From Arabidopsis thaliana (Eukaryota; Streptophyta; Magnoliopsida; Brassicales; Brassicaceae): 64,000 nucleotides of DNA. The DNA is taken from the NCBI RefSeq assembly GCF_000001735.4, contig NC_003071.7:15723443-15787442 (forward strand), read 5' to 3'. Positions 21,591 to 34,326 of this stretch are shown here, piece by piece. Positions within the stretch are counted from its first letter, which is position 1; the number at the start of each line of letters is the position of its first letter. Made by a program: the position numbers and the translations under genes. Under the pieces are notes generated by a model. It was given only the letters and a program-made list of their open reading frames with translations. It had not been told where the DNA came from and did not search any database.

Positions 21591-24500
21591 TCAGATGAGA
21601 GTTGTAGATTCTGATAAACCCGTTGTCGCCTTAGGTACTTTCTTCTCCAGCATTGAGGTTCCTTTGAATATTGTAAGCTGCACTTCCTTTTGGTACTCCT
21701 GCAACTGCAAAAAAAAAAACACCATTGTAATTGCTTGTTACCAACAACATCTTGCTGCTTAACCAAAATCTATATCTATCGAAACTATTTGTTTTCCCCG
21801 ACTTGTCTGAATACTAAAAATCTAAAGAAAAACACAATTCCAAAAGAAAGAACAAATCACTTACTTGCTGGTCAGACATCTTTGTAAAGCCAAACTTCTT
21901 TGTCCATATAGACTCTGCTTCTTCAGCTGCCGGAAGAACCAGGTTCTCAACATTTAAAGAAGAAAGAAGATTCTCTACACAGGCATACAGCCCTTGGAAG
22001 TATCCCTAGTGACACCATTCACATTTAATCCATTGGTTAGAGAAAACCCACCTAGATATTACGATAAATATGACATGTACAGAAGTTTTACCCTTCCTTG
22101 GTACTCTCGGCTTGTGGCCACTATAGGAAGTTCAGCAACTTCCTGACCAAATATCCTCAGCAGCGCAGCAGAAACAACAAGAGAACTAAAGTCACATCAT
22201 GAGAAGAAGAAAACGATTAGCATAGAGCACACAGAAGTTGAAAGAGATACATCAGTGATAAAGAGAAAGAGACAACATACTTTACTATCAGGACCAAACA
22301 GTACATTCCTCCAAACTCCTGGCCAGATATATTTCTCCTGCAATTATATCATAAGAATTACACTGCGAATCAACCACTACGAAAACATTGCTATTGTATT
22401 GTAGTTTATCACGTCATAACTTACCCATACACCATGACAGGAATCAGATCACGGCCAGACTTTGCAACAATGGGATCAAAACACTCCTAGAAGATTAGAC
22501 ATGCAAGAATTAGGCTGCAAGTTTGGTATACATAATTTAAGAAGGTCAAAGTTAACTGCGAGAAAGTGACCCAAGAAATAGCCCGAGAGCACATATTTTT
22601 TTCAAGTGATAAAGTCAAAAGATAGTTGGAACACATCTCAGGTAAAGACATACCCTGAAGATAACAGCCGCTCGTGAAAGCAAAGGCAGATGCTCTGGGT
22701 ATCGACTTTTTCCACTAAGTATTCTCCATTCGACTGTATCCCCAATATCGGTAAATATTCCTTTTTCTCTGTCTTTTCTGCATATCATGTCTAACAAAGG
22801 TGTAGGAAGAGTTTGTGGCCCACAAGAAACAGAATTCTGAACTGCCGTGTGAATCCTGCTGCAATTGCTACAGCAGAACCATTTCTCCTGCGGGATTTCC
22901 TACAGCATTCAGGAGAGAGGTTAAATAAAGTTGAATGAGTTCTGCTAGCACAACGCAGAAGGAGCCAGCCTTACACAACTTACTTTCAAATCACAGAACC
23001 CGTTCTCTCTCAGGCAACCAACATGGTACTCTTTCTCACACTACAAAAGAAAAGAAGAAGAGGACTATCAGAAAAGGCTGAACTGGTAATGGGAAGCAAT
23101 GAATTATAGAGATTATGAATCAAGAGAGTACCTGGTCACAGAGAATAACAGTCCTATCATCAAATTTTCCAATGCTAAAATCATGGGACCTATCAACCAT
23201 AAAACGAGAGTGAAACACAGTAAGCAGTAAGCACCAAAGGGGAAGAATACACATATCAAAACTGGCACCTTAATGTGTCTCACAAAAAAAGTAATAATCC
23301 ACATCTAGATTCCACATCATGCACAGTAATCAAAATTGCAACTAACCTGCAGAACACACAGCCACCAATATCGCTTTCTGGCGCTTTCACGACTCTTGAG
23401 AGTCTTATAACTATAGGCCTAGCGTTGCCAGAAGGATCAGTAGTAGTAGCCTTTTTACTAGAGATAGGTCCATCATTGCAGCTCGAACAGTACCAAGTAC
23501 CTTCAGGCATAGACTGAAATTTCAAACAAGCTGCATATGAAAAGAGACATGAATGATCAGAACCAGAAAATAATACGAGAGTTTAATTCTAAGCAACGTC
23601 GTCCCTGAACCAAAGTTCCATATGCTCTATGGTTGAGGAAACCATTATGGATCTGTGCTTCAGCTACTTTCAGTTTGAAACCTAGAAATTGCATGTTTAA
23701 TATAGTAGAGTACAGTACTTTTACACCTACCTGTATGAAATGCTTGAGGACATCCAGCACAAAGTAACAAATCTCCACCATCCCCACAAATAGAACACAT
23801 GTCATCACTATCACCAGTTGTAATGACATGTCCATTGGCCAGTGACATGGCTATATCATGCAATGACAATCCAGAAGAGATGAAGATATGTCGATAACTG
23901 CACAAGATACAAAATATTCAGATATGCATTCCAACATGAAGGAAAAATAACATAATATTGGATAACTCACGGTTGTCGTCTAGCCGCCATTCCAGCATGC
24001 GCTTCAAATTGCGAAGGACTAATCTATCGTATACAAATACAAACGAAAAAAGTAAAAATCAGTAAAATTATATCCGAAGTTTAAACCGAGTCTGATGGAC
24101 AACCAACATAGCCACTGCATAACACCATTTACCTCTCTACTGCAGCAGCTACATACTATACCACTTCCTTGCTTGTAACCCTGTAGTAGTTTCTGTATGG
24201 GAAAAAATGTAAGCAAAACTAAAGTTCGATTCAAATTTCACGGAAATAAGCAGTACGAGTTATTTGTCTGCAATAACGAACCTGCGTTTTCACATAGTAA
24301 GCCAATTCAGTCCCGTCTGGAAGTCCATTAGGCATAAACAGCAACCGATGTAAATCATTATCCCTAGAAACAGAGGATTGTATCTTTTCATCAATATCGG
24401 ATAGAAATTAGAGATTCAAAGGCTAACAGAAAAAACACAAATGATGAGGTTGATCAAAAAGTAACACAAACCTTTTTCTATTGCTTCCTTCAGAAACTTT

Positions 24501-26173
24501 CTTATGGCAACCCGTACCAGATACATGAGAAGTAAGCCTACAGGATTAGCGACCAAATAAATTTCTTACCTCCATAGATAATTGTCCATAAGGACCATAA
24601 GTAATACTTAGATTACTACAGTGATTAATTTGTAAATGAAAACATCAAATATGCCTACTTCTTTGCTATCCGCTTCGGCTCATCTAATGTGTCCTTTGCA
24701 TATGTTTTCTCTGAAAAATAATGGTTCTCCACAGAGCATGGAGTAAGGCTCTGACTCTCATCAAGACCAGGACCAAGATAACTGCAGCTTTCACAGGAAT
24801 CAGTTTCAGATAGTAACACAAAATGGTAACTTAATAGTGCATTAACTAAAAGTTATACGAAACGGAAAAGGTACGTCACTACAGGGTCCAAGTATATTAC
24901 TGACTATCTACTCAAATAAAATCCCTAATTAGTAATTACAGATCAAGTTCTAAACCAGAAGTAGGAGGTGATAGTACCTGACAGTGGAATGATCCGTAAT
25001 ATAATTCCGGTCAGACATGCTATTACTCTGTTGGAAACTTGCTGCAGGAAATAACAACATATCAGGCTCAGCAGTACTAATCAAAACTACGGAAAGCGCA
25101 TAGATGCACCAACAAGCTAAACACCTGGCCATCACCTTTCCAAGCTCGTAAGCCCTCCTCATTCAGAGCAGAACCAGCTACATTCCTTATCACTTCCTCG
25201 AGAACAACACGAGGAGCAGTCTTCAGTTCTTGAACTATGTTATAAACCGCCCTTCTATTCTCCAAAAATATGTGATTATTAGGATGTCTAGTTTTTGCAC
25301 CAGCATGCTGCTCAAACTCATACGCACTTAGAACCTTTATACATAAACAAAATATCACATCGTTAAAATACACAGAATAAGAAACAAGAAAACCATAAAT
25401 AATAAAATAACAATCGCAAAACAACTCACTTTCGAGAAATTGCAAGTTGTACAGCCACACAAATAGCCACCCGAATGGATTATCCCCAGAAGCTGTCTCT
25501 ATCAGCCATCAAAAGTGGTATAAGTCAGATACAAAACACCCTAAAGGAAAATATCGAAACACAAAGATTCAAACTTTACCACAGGTGGGGTTGAAATATA
25601 CTTCACTCGAGCTCCTTCAAGTATACCCGTTTCCAATAGCTTCTTGACATTAGATGGGTAGCTCAAAGAAACAATCTTTTTCTTCGGCATCTTCACAACA
25701 CCAGCGTCCCAAGTATGATCCTTTATCAAAGGCAAATCATCAAATTCCTTCTTTGGTTTACTCAACTTAAACGTGATCTTCGTGATCCCAGTCGAGCTAA
25801 GATGCTTAGGAATCTCCAACACAAAACGAGATGGTAAAACATCACTCGACTGCTCTGTTTGTGAGCTACCTACAACGGATGCATCGTCACTTACAGTCTC
25901 TTCGGACCCAAAATCACTCCCGGAGCACTCAACTAAACCGGATTTAACCGGCTGGCTAGAGACATCACGAAAAAGAGACGTGCTTTCAACCGGAGAAGCG
26001 ACTGGATTTGAAATCTCCGATGTAATGTCATCATTAGAAGCTTCTTTAGCTTGTTTCTTACTGGGAAAGTGATCTCCTTTATTACCTTCATCAGTATCAT
26101 CATCAAGCCTATCTCTTTTCAATTGACCATTCTCTTCCTTTGGCATCTCCAAACAAATAGTTCCTTCTCCCAT
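21591..26173 (-). CDS. PHD-finger protein with acyl-CoA N-acyltransferase (GNAT-like) domain
   Basis: Nuclear chromatin protein of the IDM1-like group. Nineteen exons: 26173-25580, 25492-25430, 25334-25136, 25041-24978, 24781-24659, 24537-24472, 24363-24282, 24192-24133, 24023-23971, 23897-23731, 23530-23347, 23189-23132, 23040-22984, 22899-22654, 22486-22425, 22337-22281, 22185-22092, 22005-21865, 21704-21591. They sum to 827 aa. ATG 26173 (MGEGTICLEM) is the first in-frame ATG. Order: acidic N-terminus, a TPPV...GYLCGC module near 200, a second IVCSCC module near 415, a PHD finger from Cys469 (CSICGDGGDLLLCAGC), more Cys pairs, then GNAT-like residues to about 780 (ATSREYQGRGY). GNAT proteins of this type bind acetyl-CoA; activity here is inferred. 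Recalled as At2g37520. Confidence 0.9.
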
Positions 26174-26545
26174 CAGAAATATATTCAATATCACAACACG
26201 ATTGCATCCAATAGACACAACAGTAACACTAACTTGAGTTAGATCTGAATCCAATTACAGCTCCACTAGAATTGTAATCTGGAATCCTCGGAGAAGAAAC
26301 TGTCAAGGTGGTTATTGGTTAACGGATTGATTAATGAGTCGAATTCAATCCAAAGATGATGACTTTATGAAGAAATCAATTCATAAAAGGAAGCATAAGA
26401 ATCAAACGAGGAAGATAAGAGTAAAAGTTTGGGTATAATCAATAGTAGGGAATTACGGATCTAAAAGATCTGGAGATAAAAGGTAAGAGATTTCGAATAT
26501 GGGAACGAAATTAGATAGAGAGAAAAGAGAGGACGGCGAAGAAAA

Positions 26546-26558
26546 TTAGGGTTAGGGT
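26546..26558 (-). promoter_or_regulatory. Double telo-box in the PHD gene leader
   Basis: TTAGGGTTAGGGT on the plus strand, that is ACCCTAACCCTAA in gene orientation: two units of the plant telomere repeat core. Telo-boxes near transcription starts are known in Arabidopsis translation and cell-cycle genes and can recruit Myb-type telomere-binding proteins. Confidence 0.45.
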
Positions 26559-27569
26559 AAAGGGGGGGAAAGAGATAAGATGGGGGGGAGAGAAGGAAGA
26601 AGAAGGAACGTGCAAGGCGGCAACGAACCAGAAAACGAAAAAGCTTTGTTCGCGGTCCAGATTACTTTTCAAAGCAAAGAATAGAGAGAGATGAAGAAAG
26701 AAAAAAGAAAACAGAAAAAAAAAACAGATATTTTTTTATATTTTTGGAAAAAATAGTAATTAGGAGATAAAAAGAAGGAAAATAATATCCGAATCGTGAG
26801 AAAATACAAACTGGCCCTTGTTTTTAAATGTAACTTTTTGACCGGATTACTTTATCTCTTAAATTTCAATCTGCTTTTAGAAAAAAAAATGTTGATTCGA
26901 GTAAGTATTAATTTTGGTTGCGATGATAATTTCTATGTATAATTTTATGATATTAAATATCAGTTTAAGTCGGTTACACGAAATTATGAGAGTAAAATTG
27001 GATATTGTAGTTAACCGAGGGGAAAATATGAGATAATTAAAAGTATGGAGACTGTTTAAGAATAAATTAAAACCTTTGGAGTGATTATGTAAATCGAAAG
27101 AAAAAGGGGAAGAAAATCGTGGCAGTTGCTGGTGAGTGATGACAACTTGGAAGAAAGTACGAGAAGAGAACAAATCATTTCAGTTTCTGTTTAAGTGAAT
27201 ATCCACATGTATATGTGGGACCTTTTGTGTTAGAGATGTTTTTTAGTGTTTTTAACTTGAATAAAATATCCTACAATATATATCACAACCCAAAACACAA
27301 ATTATACAAGCCTTTAATAACTAAAACGGTTTAATTTAACTTTTAAGTAAGGTTTGTAAATTCATTTAAGATAATTTTGTAAATTTTACTAGTAACTTGG
27401 TATATTTTGGAATTTTAGGATTGATAACATAATTTTTGTATTTTTCACTTTTCCTTATTCGTTCGTCACCAAGAGCAGGTAAGAGATTAGGTTATCTTCT
27501 CTTTCTACTTCTCTTTTTCATCGAAGCTACTCCAATTCCTATGGCGGAACTCTTTACGATCGATGGAAC

Positions 27570-27577
27570 TATAAATA
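27570..27577 (+). promoter_or_regulatory. TATA box
   Basis: TATAAATA 48 bp upstream of the ATG at 27618, which implies a very short leader of about 15-20 nt. Confidence 0.55.
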
Positions 27578-27617
27578 TATAAAGAGAACGAAGAACACTT
27601 TTAAGAACTTAAAACCA

Positions 27618-27986
27618 ATGATTCGCCATATGTTCTCCTCTCTGACTCACAGATTCGCATGGCGGATTCCACACTTCGTCTACGGCGCAACGTGGACGTT
27701 GTTTCTGACGTTAACGGTGGCTATCATCTCGCTTGCACCGGAATTCGCTTTCGTGTCGGCGATTTTCCCGTCTTCTTCTGAGGTGTTCTCGCGGCGGTGC
27801 GGTTCTTATGCAGCCATATTGGTTCCGCTGGATCTTCCCTCGGAGGTCTTGTGTTTACCGGCGAATCTTTTCCGGAGGTCGAAGATGGACCTCGTTGTGC
27901 CGCCGGTTTTTGCAGCAATTGTTGTGGCTCTTTCCGCCGTCGTCGTAAGGACTATGGGCCTTTGGGAGGCCGACGAAGCCCATTAA
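27618..27986 (+). CDS. Small membrane protein of unknown function
   Basis: Intronless, 122 aa. Two hydrophobic segments are visible: about residues 25-50 (ATWTLFLTLTVAIISLAPEF and on) and 92-110 (VVPPVFAAIVVALSAVVV). In between is a Cys/Arg/Ser loop. The N-terminus has several His and Arg. No known domain. High GC at codon position three and use of one frame only support it as a gene. It is divergent from the PHD gene. I recall it as At2g37530, hypothetical. Confidence 0.8.
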   Translation: MIRHMFSSLTHRFAWRIPHFVYGATWTLFLTLTVAIISLAPEFAFVSAIFPSSSEVFSRRCGSYAAILVPLDLPSEVLCLPANLFRRSKMDLVVPPVFAAIVVALSAVVVRTMGLWEADEAH

Positions 27987-28252
27987 TTTAGGCCCATGAA
28001 CTGGTTATGATATAACCTTTGTTATTTCATTTGGGAGATATAAATAGATTACTAGATGAAAAAAGTTATTTTCTTACACAAACAAATTGTGTTTTATAAT
28101 TTTATTCAAGAAAAAATATGGATAATGATTTCTAAATTATGGTATTCCATAAAGAAATATGTGGTGGTGAAAAAGATATGGCATTAATGTAACAATATCA
28201 AGAAGGATAAATAAATTTTGAATGTCTAAGAATTTGTCTTGATGATGATAGA

Positions 28253-30378
28253 TTATTTAGAGATAGAATCGATGAGAAAGACACTGAAATCCCAAAGTTT
28301 ATCGGCGAGAGAATTGTTGGTAGCAAATTTGCTCGGAGCAACGATGTTACAGTCGCCGAAATACTTTCCGGTGACGCCTTCGAGATCTGGATGAAGTGCA
28401 ACGTAGCATGTTGTTGCTGCTCCCTGAAAATGCCCCCAAAAGAATTATATTTGTAAAATAAAAACTAAAATCTCATAAGAACATTTATTTGAAAAGGGTT
28501 TTAAATTCACCTGAGGTATATTTTTCCAAAAGAGGAAAGTCATAGCCCTGAAGACCTCTGAATATGCAAGTAAATGTCGATTTTAAGATAAGAAAATATT
28601 AAAATTTAAGTGTTTGAATGACCATTGGAGAATTGGTATACGTACTCATGCTAAAACCGGAGTAGCGAAAGAGATTAGTGGTGACAAGACCAGGGTGCAC
28701 CGAATTTATAGTGATGTTCACACCTTCTTCCTACATCCCAAAATCATATTCATCATTTTATGGCATCAAACTTTGATTTAATTAAAGTATATCAATGTGT
28801 AAATAATATATTACCTGTAGTCTACGAGAGAGTGCATTGGAGTGCAACAAGTTTGAGAGTTTGGACTGTCCATAAGCCCTTCTCTCCGAATATCTAGATA
28901 ATGCATAGGATAGAGAATTAGTGTTTACATCAGTTAAAAATATTTAGTCTCGTTTCATTAGCATAAAATTGAATAACAAACTTACCCAGCAGGGTCATTG
29001 ATGCCTTGGAACTTGATACCTTCAGAGTAAGTATAAGTATGAGCAATAGATGACAGATTCACAATCCTTCCTTGGACTCCACTTTCTCTTGCGGTACTTT
29101 TCATTTTGTCCAGAAGCAGATTCGTCAACAGAAAATGACCTGGACAATCATTATAATATAAATATATATATATAAAGATTCACTCACGTAATGTTATATA
29201 AAAATGGTTTATTGACTAGTATATTTCTTTATAATTCATGTCATAACATGATGTTTTGGTAACGAATATTGCGTATTTCGATACTGACAAGAAAACACTA
29301 TCAATAAAATCTTACCAATGTGGTTTGTTGCGAATTGTGATTCAATCCCATCTTCGGTGAGCTTGAAAGGACAAAACATAACACCTGCATTGTTTCTAAT
29401 AACATTTCAAAGACACAACAAGTTAACATATAATTAACTCTTAATCGCTGCAAAAGAAAAAAGAAAATTCAACAAGTAATATTCAAACGTACATGAGAAT
29501 GTTGAGAGGAACATTAAGGGCAAGAAACTGATCAACGAAGGATCTGACTGATTTGATGGAAGAGACATCGATCTGGAGATAGTCGACGCGAGCATTAGGG
29601 TTCATCTGAAGAATCATCTCTTTAGACTCATTAGCAGCTTTTGGGTTTCTTGCGGCAATGATGACATGAGCTCCTCTCATTGCTAACACTCTAGCTGCCT
29701 CCAATCCAATCCCACTTGTTCCACCTTTTTGTTTGTTCAAACAATAATTGTTCATAAAATTGCATATTGGTCAAAAATTATAGTACCAACTAAATACTAC
29801 AAAACATATTAGCTTTCAATTTTAATGAAAATAACTTTGGCAACAACATTCATATGCGAGTTTAATTTTGATCTATTAACTTAGTCTTAATTAGAGAGAA
29901 GATACATAACTAAGATATTTTGTTTATGGACAAAAAATCGGTCATGACAAAACAGAAAGAAAATCTTTGGTGTTTGAAATACAAAAAAAAAAAAAAGTCC
30001 CCTTTATATTATTTGCCTCACAAGTCACAATCGAAACTCTAGCTTAATCCTAAAAGTTTGACTTTTCATCCACCATTAAAACATTTCATCTTCCATTCAT
30101 TGAATTTATAGTAGACTTGACTAATTTTATAGTGTTTTCCGATTCTTTTTTTGGAAGAAAGTCTTACACGACGAGTAAACGTAAAATAAAATTTGTTTGG
30201 CAATAGTAATAGATTGGGTTTGCAAGAAAATATCAGAAGGAAAAGGAAAAATGAAAGAACCTGTGATGATGGCAGTGAGATGACTGGCATCAATGGCTTG
30301 AGTAACATCTTCAGCAGTAGAAGCAGATCCAAACCCACTCTTTCCTTTTTTCCCTGTCATCACTCCATATATTCCCAT
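28253..30378 (-). CDS. Short-chain dehydrogenase/reductase (TIC32/WWOX-like)
   Basis: NAD(P)(H)-dependent Rossmann-fold oxidoreductase; the substrate is unknown. Eight exons: 30378-30261, 29724-29493, 29395-29316, 29139-28986, 28893-28815, 28730-28646, 28557-28511, 28423-28253, giving 321 aa. The nucleotide-binding motif is TGGTSGIG (from Thr39), the NNAG motif lies near 120, and the catalytic pair is Tyr202-x3-Lys206 (YGQSK). The Arg in [13 protein letters not shown] suggests a preference for NADP. The closest family type I know is the retinol dehydrogenase-like / Tic32 group. A (GA)n tract abuts the start codon on the 5' side. Recalled as At2g37540. Confidence 0.93.
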
Positions 30379-30379
30379 G

Positions 30380-30401
30380 ATCTCTCTCTCTCTCTCTCTC
30401 T
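30380..30401 (-). repeat. (GA)n microsatellite in the SDR leader
   Basis: About eleven CT units on the plus strand, so GA in the transcript. It starts immediately upstream of the SDR start codon. GA tracts in plant leaders can bind BPC/GAGA factors and are length-variable. Confidence 0.7.
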
Positions 30402-32101
30402 TCCTCTGCAAATATTTTAGAGAAAGAAAATGAAGAAACCAACAATAATAAACCCTAAAAGATGTTGCAGAGCAAACAGAATGGAGAAGAAATAGAGAAA
30501 GAGAGTTACAAGTTGGATGGATGGTAAGGAACGAAGAAGAAAACTGTGTGGCTTTAAATAGGCTCACGCGTGAGTAGAGAAAGTTTGCTGTTGACAGGTA
30601 GTAATTAATTAAGTTTTTATATGACAGCTAATTATAATCAATGTTTAGATTTTCGTTGAATGACTAGAAAAGAAAGTTACTACTGATATAGTAAACATCA
30701 ATCCACAGAAATCTTAAAATTTGGATTTTACTGTAAAGGGGTTTATTTGGACAATGATTTCTCAAATATTCAAATTGACTTGACTATATATTTGTTAAAC
30801 TTCTAGAGACTTTTATAGTTTATATTCGTAAAGTGCATACTAAAAATTAAAATGTACAAGGGATTATATTTTGTAAAGTTGTAATCTTGAAATAGACTTT
30901 TACAACTAATAAAAAAGAAAGACAAATAAAACATTTGAGTTGGTACGTATACATTAGATGATTCTTGATTTTTATAATTAAGAGAATTGGTTAGATTGGT
31001 ACGAATATTTGTCTTTTAACTATCTTTCCATCGATTGACTCCAATGGATTGCCATATATCTCTTGCTCTTTTAAGTGCTTTAAGAGTTTACCTGGCCTGG
31101 TTCAGGATGTCGGATTATTGAATGGAAGTGTGAACTGGTCCGGTTTGAACGATAGAACATAAAACGTGACAGAGACATGCTCTCTCTGTCATCCTTCATT
31201 GACCAACTTCTCTTCGTTATAATTAAAATTTTAAAATACAAACATGAAATGAGACGTGAAATGAAATTATGACATGCATTCATTAACCAATTTGCATCGT
31301 ATACGTTAAGCAAGCTTAGCCTTCCTTAAGTTTCAAACTTTCAACATTCCAAAGAGACATTGCTTGGTATATCGAGATTTAGTTAGTGTGAAGTCATAGT
31401 ATTTCTTCCATAATGTTTCATCTCCGCTTAACACCGCCATTTTCGGACATAACACCTCTATTTATCTACTTCTTTTCCTCAAGGTACTGAAGAAATTTAT
31501 GTATGAAATAAGCTGAGAAAAACGTTATAACCCATTTTCTTTTTGACGTACTGAAAATTCATTCTGAATATGTAAATCCGTAATCCGATCAGATCCCGGT
31601 AAACTAGAAATTCAGTGAAGTAAGAAACGATAGCAACCCGACCAAAAGTAGTATGCGAATGAGAAAGAAGACAATAAAACGGAAAATTTGTCTTTTGTGA
31701 TCATTACAAATTTCAAGAAAAATAAAAGTTTGAATCTCAAAAAAAGAGCTGAAGACTAACCCGAATAGTTTAGCAAGCAATCCTCTGTGACTGTGAAACT
31801 TGTACAAATAAAAAAAAAAACTATATATATTGTAGAAGAACAAATAGTGACGATCGATTTGATTGAACGCCAAGCAATTGATATGTGAAAAGAAAGACCA
31901 GTGGTGGCTTAATGGTTGAGATGACCACTCTGCTCTCTCTTGTGACAGAGCACGAGAAGACCACAGGCTCTGCTATTCCTTAATTGTACAAACTTCATTC
32001 ACCATTATCCTGTAACACCTGCGATTTAGGGAATAGTGTTTTGTGGTGATTATATAGACGTTTACATATTCGATTCGTTTAACTTGATTTGGTGCTTACC
32101 G
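30402..32101. other. Spacer between SDR and AGD7
   Basis: About 1.7 kb with the SDR promoter and the AGD7 3' region. An ORF at 30567 overlaps the SDR start and leader in the same strand but has no support. A tRNA-like head is noted at 31898-31983. Otherwise nothing seen. Confidence 0.55.
31898..31983 (+). other. tRNA-like sequence, possible SINE head
   Basis: GTGGTGGCTTAATGGTTGAG resembles a tRNA 5' end with an A box (TGGCTTAATGG). About 55 bp further on, a stretch near 31970 (GGCTCTGCTATTCC) is only a poor B box (GGTTCGANTCC). No intact cloverleaf could be folded by eye. It may be a decayed tRNA or a SINE head. Confidence 0.25.
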
Positions 32102-34014
32102 TTAGAGAAAACCTCCACCGGTCCAAGCAGTGTCTGATTTCCCATTGTGACCTACAGATTTCTTATCGCTTGCAGGCTGATAATAGAAATCATCATCTTT
32201 AGCATCATTATCATCCCAACCAGCCCAACCGCCGTCGTCATCATCATTAGAAGTCGACACCTTTGGTGCTGCTTCCTTTTTGCTATTGTTCTCTTCTCCC
32301 CAGTCATCCCAAGAATTCGAGTTACGATAACTGTTGTTGTGACCACTTGATGATGATTGTGATCCTCCAAAAGATGAATTTGCTGTTTTGTTTCCAATCC
32401 CAGAGTTCTGGTAGTAACCGTTGCCCTCAGTTTTATTCTGTTGATTCCAAGTTGATGCTTCTTCTTTAGTGAACTCTTCAACCTTTTGTGAGGCAATTGC
32501 CATCACTCCTTTCATGATCCCCCATGTCCTCTGTCCTATCTCTGTTGTCTTACTCGCAACAACATTAACAGTCTCACTGACCGTCTGATCTAAGCCACCT
32601 TCTTTGACCTGCACAATGAACAAAGGTTTCTTATCTCACTTGTCTTCAAAATTCTATAATTTCTAATGTTAGCAGTATTTGAAAAGAAGGACGAGCATCC
32701 GGCATTATGCTCAGTTCAGCGTTTTAGAGGATCTCCCTAGAGATTTTGCAGGGGCATAAAGACAAAAAAAAAAAAAAAGAGCTTTAACACTGCAATTAAA
32801 GTAAGAAGATTATGCAGCTAGAAAAGACTCTAATTTTGTGTTACATAACAATGTCAAAAATGGGATAATCTAACAAACAGAGCAATGAGCATAGCGGCAA
32901 TTAGACAGACACCAAGCGAATAGTCACGATCTCAATATAAACTTAACAACTAGACTACAGAATGTTACCAAGGAGTGAGCTTACTGATCACGATGCAAAC
33001 GAATCAACCACAACATCGAAGCAGAAATGATAAAAGAAGTACCTTGGAAGTAAACTCCATGGTTCCAGTCTGAACAACATTTGCAGCTGATGCAGCAACA
33101 AGAGACAATCTTCCAAAACCCTATAAGCATATACGCGTAAAACAAACACATTCATTTACAGGATAAACAGAGAAGTCACTCGCATGTCGCATCTAACCAA
33201 ATCACTCTCAAAAAGCTTCCAAATTTACCTCAGACATAACAGAGAAAACATCACCACCACCACTCTGTTGATTGCTTCTCGGAGCTGGACCTGGACTAGA
33301 TCCAAACCCAACATACTTACCACCTTGTGAAGGAGGAAGTCCCTCAGGCTTAGACTCATTCTCAGCCATCCTTTTCGCAAAGAAACTCTCCTTATTCGCC
33401 GCCGACGCCTCCAGCTGAGACCGTGAATATATATCCTCAGACGATTTCGACTTCGCCGGAGCACCACGACCTCCCGATGACCTAAAATCACCCGCCGATT
33501 GATTCCTCCTCATATCCGTAGATCTAAACGAATCATCGTTATCCCAATTATCCCATCCACCATTACCAGAATCTCTACCACCGCCTTGAGACAACGGAGG
33601 CTTCTTATTCATCAATCCACCACCAACCGATTCCTTAACAATCGGCGGATCTCTCCATTGTCTTCCCTCAGCTAAAGCTTGGATCCGATCTCGATACACA
33701 GACGCGGCGTTGGAATTGTACTTGGAGATGATATCAGTCTCTTTCGAGATCCCGTACTGAGCGAGAAAATTGTTGAGACGCTCGTTGCCTCCAGCGTCCA
33801 TTTTCTTGATCTGGATCTCGGACCATGAATCCATGGTGACGGATCTGACGAATGAGATGTGAACACCTAAACCACGGTGCTTACCGGAGCATTCCAAGCA
33901 CATGAAGATTCCATATGAAATCGATGCCCATTGTGGATTCTTCTGGGAGCAATCGACACAGACCTTGTTCTCCGGCTGAGATTGGAGCGTCCGTAATCGT
34001 CTCGCCGCTGCCAT
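32102..34014 (-). CDS. AGD7: ARF GTPase-activating protein AGD7
   Basis: Promotes GTP hydrolysis on ARF1 at the Golgi and so controls COPI coat cycling. Exons 34014-33229, 33120-33043 and 32608-32102 give 456 aa. The ArfGAP zinc finger is C19-x2-C22-x16-C39-x2-C42, followed by the arginine finger Arg47 in [10 protein letters not shown]. From about residue 130 the protein is Gly/Ser/Asn-rich and low in complexity, with [10 protein letters not shown] and a similar WAGWDDND near the C-terminus; these resemble Golgi-targeting or lipid-sensing tails of ArfGAP1. The end is AWTGGGFL. Recalled as At2g37550. Confidence 0.95.
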
Positions 34015-34326
34015 TATATTGCCGGCTCTCCGATCTGACCCCTGACTAGATCTGATCCAGGTTCCAGATTCTGATGCGTTTTTTTTGGCTCAATCGTTTT
34101 GCTTAATAAACGTGGTAACTTGAATAATTTTGTGCGTGTTTTTGTCACGTGAGAGCTTCACTCAATATTTCCAAGGTCTCTGCTAAAAACGTGTTTGCTC
34201 AAAAAGCATGGGCTTTGGTCGCTTCGATATCGGGCCGGGTCTGGAAGGAACAACCAAAAAAACTAAAACTACTCTCGTTTTCTTCTTCCGCTCAACCCTA
34301 ACTTGTGGAAGTCAGTTTAAAGTCCA

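Larger units (their letters stand above)
26174..27617. other. Leader/promoter of the PHD gene and promoter of the next gene
   Basis: Divergent spacer of about 1.4 kb. The part to about 26650 is purine-rich and looks like the transcribed leader of the PHD gene. A double telomere-type motif lies at 26546-26558. No gene seen. Confidence 0.6.

Noticed and set aside
25541-26254. Longer N-terminus for the PHD gene from 26254
   Set aside because: The codon there is TTG; the first in-frame ATG is at 26173. The same applies to GTG 5571 (UMAMIT12), TTG 39514 (SLT1), TTG 15197 and GTG 53825.
29981-29995. Poly(A) run as a further micro-insertion
   Set aside because: No flanking direct duplication. The runs at 32762-32777, 48667-48682 and 58287-58311 fail for the same reason.
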